A DNA stretch of 64,000 bases from Mytilus trossulus (Eukaryota; Mollusca; Bivalvia; Mytilida; Mytilidae), in contig NC_086375.1 of assembly GCF_036588685.1 (NCBI RefSeq), positions 43,865,270 to 43,929,269 on the forward strand, read 5' to 3'. Each line of letters starts with the position of its first letter. Position 1 is the stretch's first letter. The notes beneath the pieces are model-generated. The model did no database searches, had not been told where the DNA came from, and saw nothing but the letters and a program-made list of their open reading frames with translations. The position numbers and the translations under genes are program-made. Shown piece by piece: positions 63,071 to 64,000 of this stretch.

Positions 63071-64000
63071 AAAATAGTTTTTATACCGTCCTTTTTTAGA
63101 AGAGGGGCAATTAACAAACTACTTATGATGTGGACATCATCGTTATTGACACCTGGACAAGCGAAATTTGTTGAATAAATAAAAAAAAAATGTGAAATAC
63201 AGAAGGGCTGATTAGATACAATATACATCATATACTTTAAACATACTTAATAAACACATTTTTTAGCTGTTTTGACGCTAACTGACTGTTTATTACTGAC
63301 GGCTAATTTCGACATGTCCGATAATAATTGAACTCTCATATTCATTTAATCAGTCGATTTTAATCTTTTGATAATGACAACGGTTTTGTAAAATACTTAA
63401 ATTTAACTATTTCGTCATGTGTCAGTAAACAAATAGAGATGAAAATCAAGTAATCCAATACACAAATAATGCACGTTTCAATAATTATCAATAATGGAAA
63501 AACAATTATTTCATCATGGTTATTGATAAGACATACTTTTCATTTTGCTTTCAAAATAATTAAATACATAAGTCAGAGCTTAAACCTTAAAGCCAGATTT
63601 AAATTGTAGGATATAAACAATACATGTACATTGTTGGAAATACTAAATGTTTGCTTACTCGCTAAGAAACAGGAGAAACCCTCTTCATTCTGTTTTTAAA
63701 TCTGGATCCAAATAGGGAAATTTTTACATGTAAATGTAATTACGGGTGACATGCATGATTGTCAAACCTCTGCCTGTTATATGGGCAATAAATATACAAC
63801 CTCCCCCAATAAATGTTAACATAACAGGAAAAAAGTAATAAAAGCTTCTTTTAAGACTGCTCAAAACAAAACAAAAAACAACTCATGCACGAAAAAGATA
63901 TTTTGAAAGATTAACATTCCTAAGGTTTCTGTTTTATATTTTTCTCTTACCTTTTATTTTAAATTAAATTATCACTTCTGACTGAAACTAGAAAAGAGTT
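63071..64000. other. Intergenic, nothing recognised
   Basis: AT-rich to the end of the window; no reading frame, splice pair or repeat family I can support. Confidence 0.4.

Noticed and set aside
1-64000. CRISPR array, operon, phage or bacterial features
   Set aside because: Introns, LINEs, C2H2 fingers and GPCRs show a metazoan nuclear genome; the tandem arrays present have no spacer-repeat structure.

Overview
The window looks like nuclear DNA of a marine bivalve, most likely a mussel (Mytilus or a close relative). It is AT-rich, genes are sparse, and several dispersed repeats are ones I recognise from memory as mussel or bivalve repeats. One carries a core like GACGCGCGTTTCGTCTACA, another a core like AGATGTGGTATGAGTGCCAA. 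The species is an inference; no search was run.

1-5400 is repeat territory: a hairpin-rich block, two 3' ends of retroelements (Penelope-like at 1150-1480, a non-LTR LINE at 4837-5372), a short inverted-repeat element with a target duplication (4234-4389) and simple sequence.

5400-30600 is a segmental duplication of class A GPCR genes. Three close paralogues lie on the minus strand (5531-6646, 15130-16230, 22428-23534). Each has its coding region in one exon, and each is preceded by an intron with matching splice sites and a 5' non-coding exon. The duplicated unit is roughly 8-10 kb and includes long intergenic blocks. A broken fourth copy lies on the plus strand at 28784-29146, and a retroelement abuts it. 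A more distant relative stands alone at 38289-39479. In all four intact receptors the acidic residue of the DRY motif is replaced (HRY in three, QRY in one).

31500-45800 holds mostly dispersed repeats plus one spliced gene. Three minus-strand exons (41099-41205, 41800-41852, 43090-43184) join in frame into a small coiled-coil, tail-anchored protein that matches CCDC167; its first exon was not found.

45800-58800 is a tandem array of three C2H2 zinc-finger genes on the plus strand (9, 9 and 11 intact fingers). Their coding regions are intronless after a 5' UTR intron. The second and third share an N-terminal acidic domain and a conserved promoter and first-exon block. The third has an internal duplication of fingers 3-4. 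Between and around them lie a composite tandem repeat (47205-48780), a 33-bp minisatellite (53340-53600) and a 500-bp tandem array with an inverted partner (54095-56050).

58800-64000 has no recognisable gene. It has a TATA box plus first-exon candidate at 60345-60443 whose exon is duplicated 268 bp downstream, a 44-bp satellite, and a dense cluster of TTATCT/AGATAA palindromes at 62590-63000.

The genes form no pathway with each other. The theme is local expansion by tandem duplication (receptors, zinc fingers) in a transposon-rich bivalve genome.
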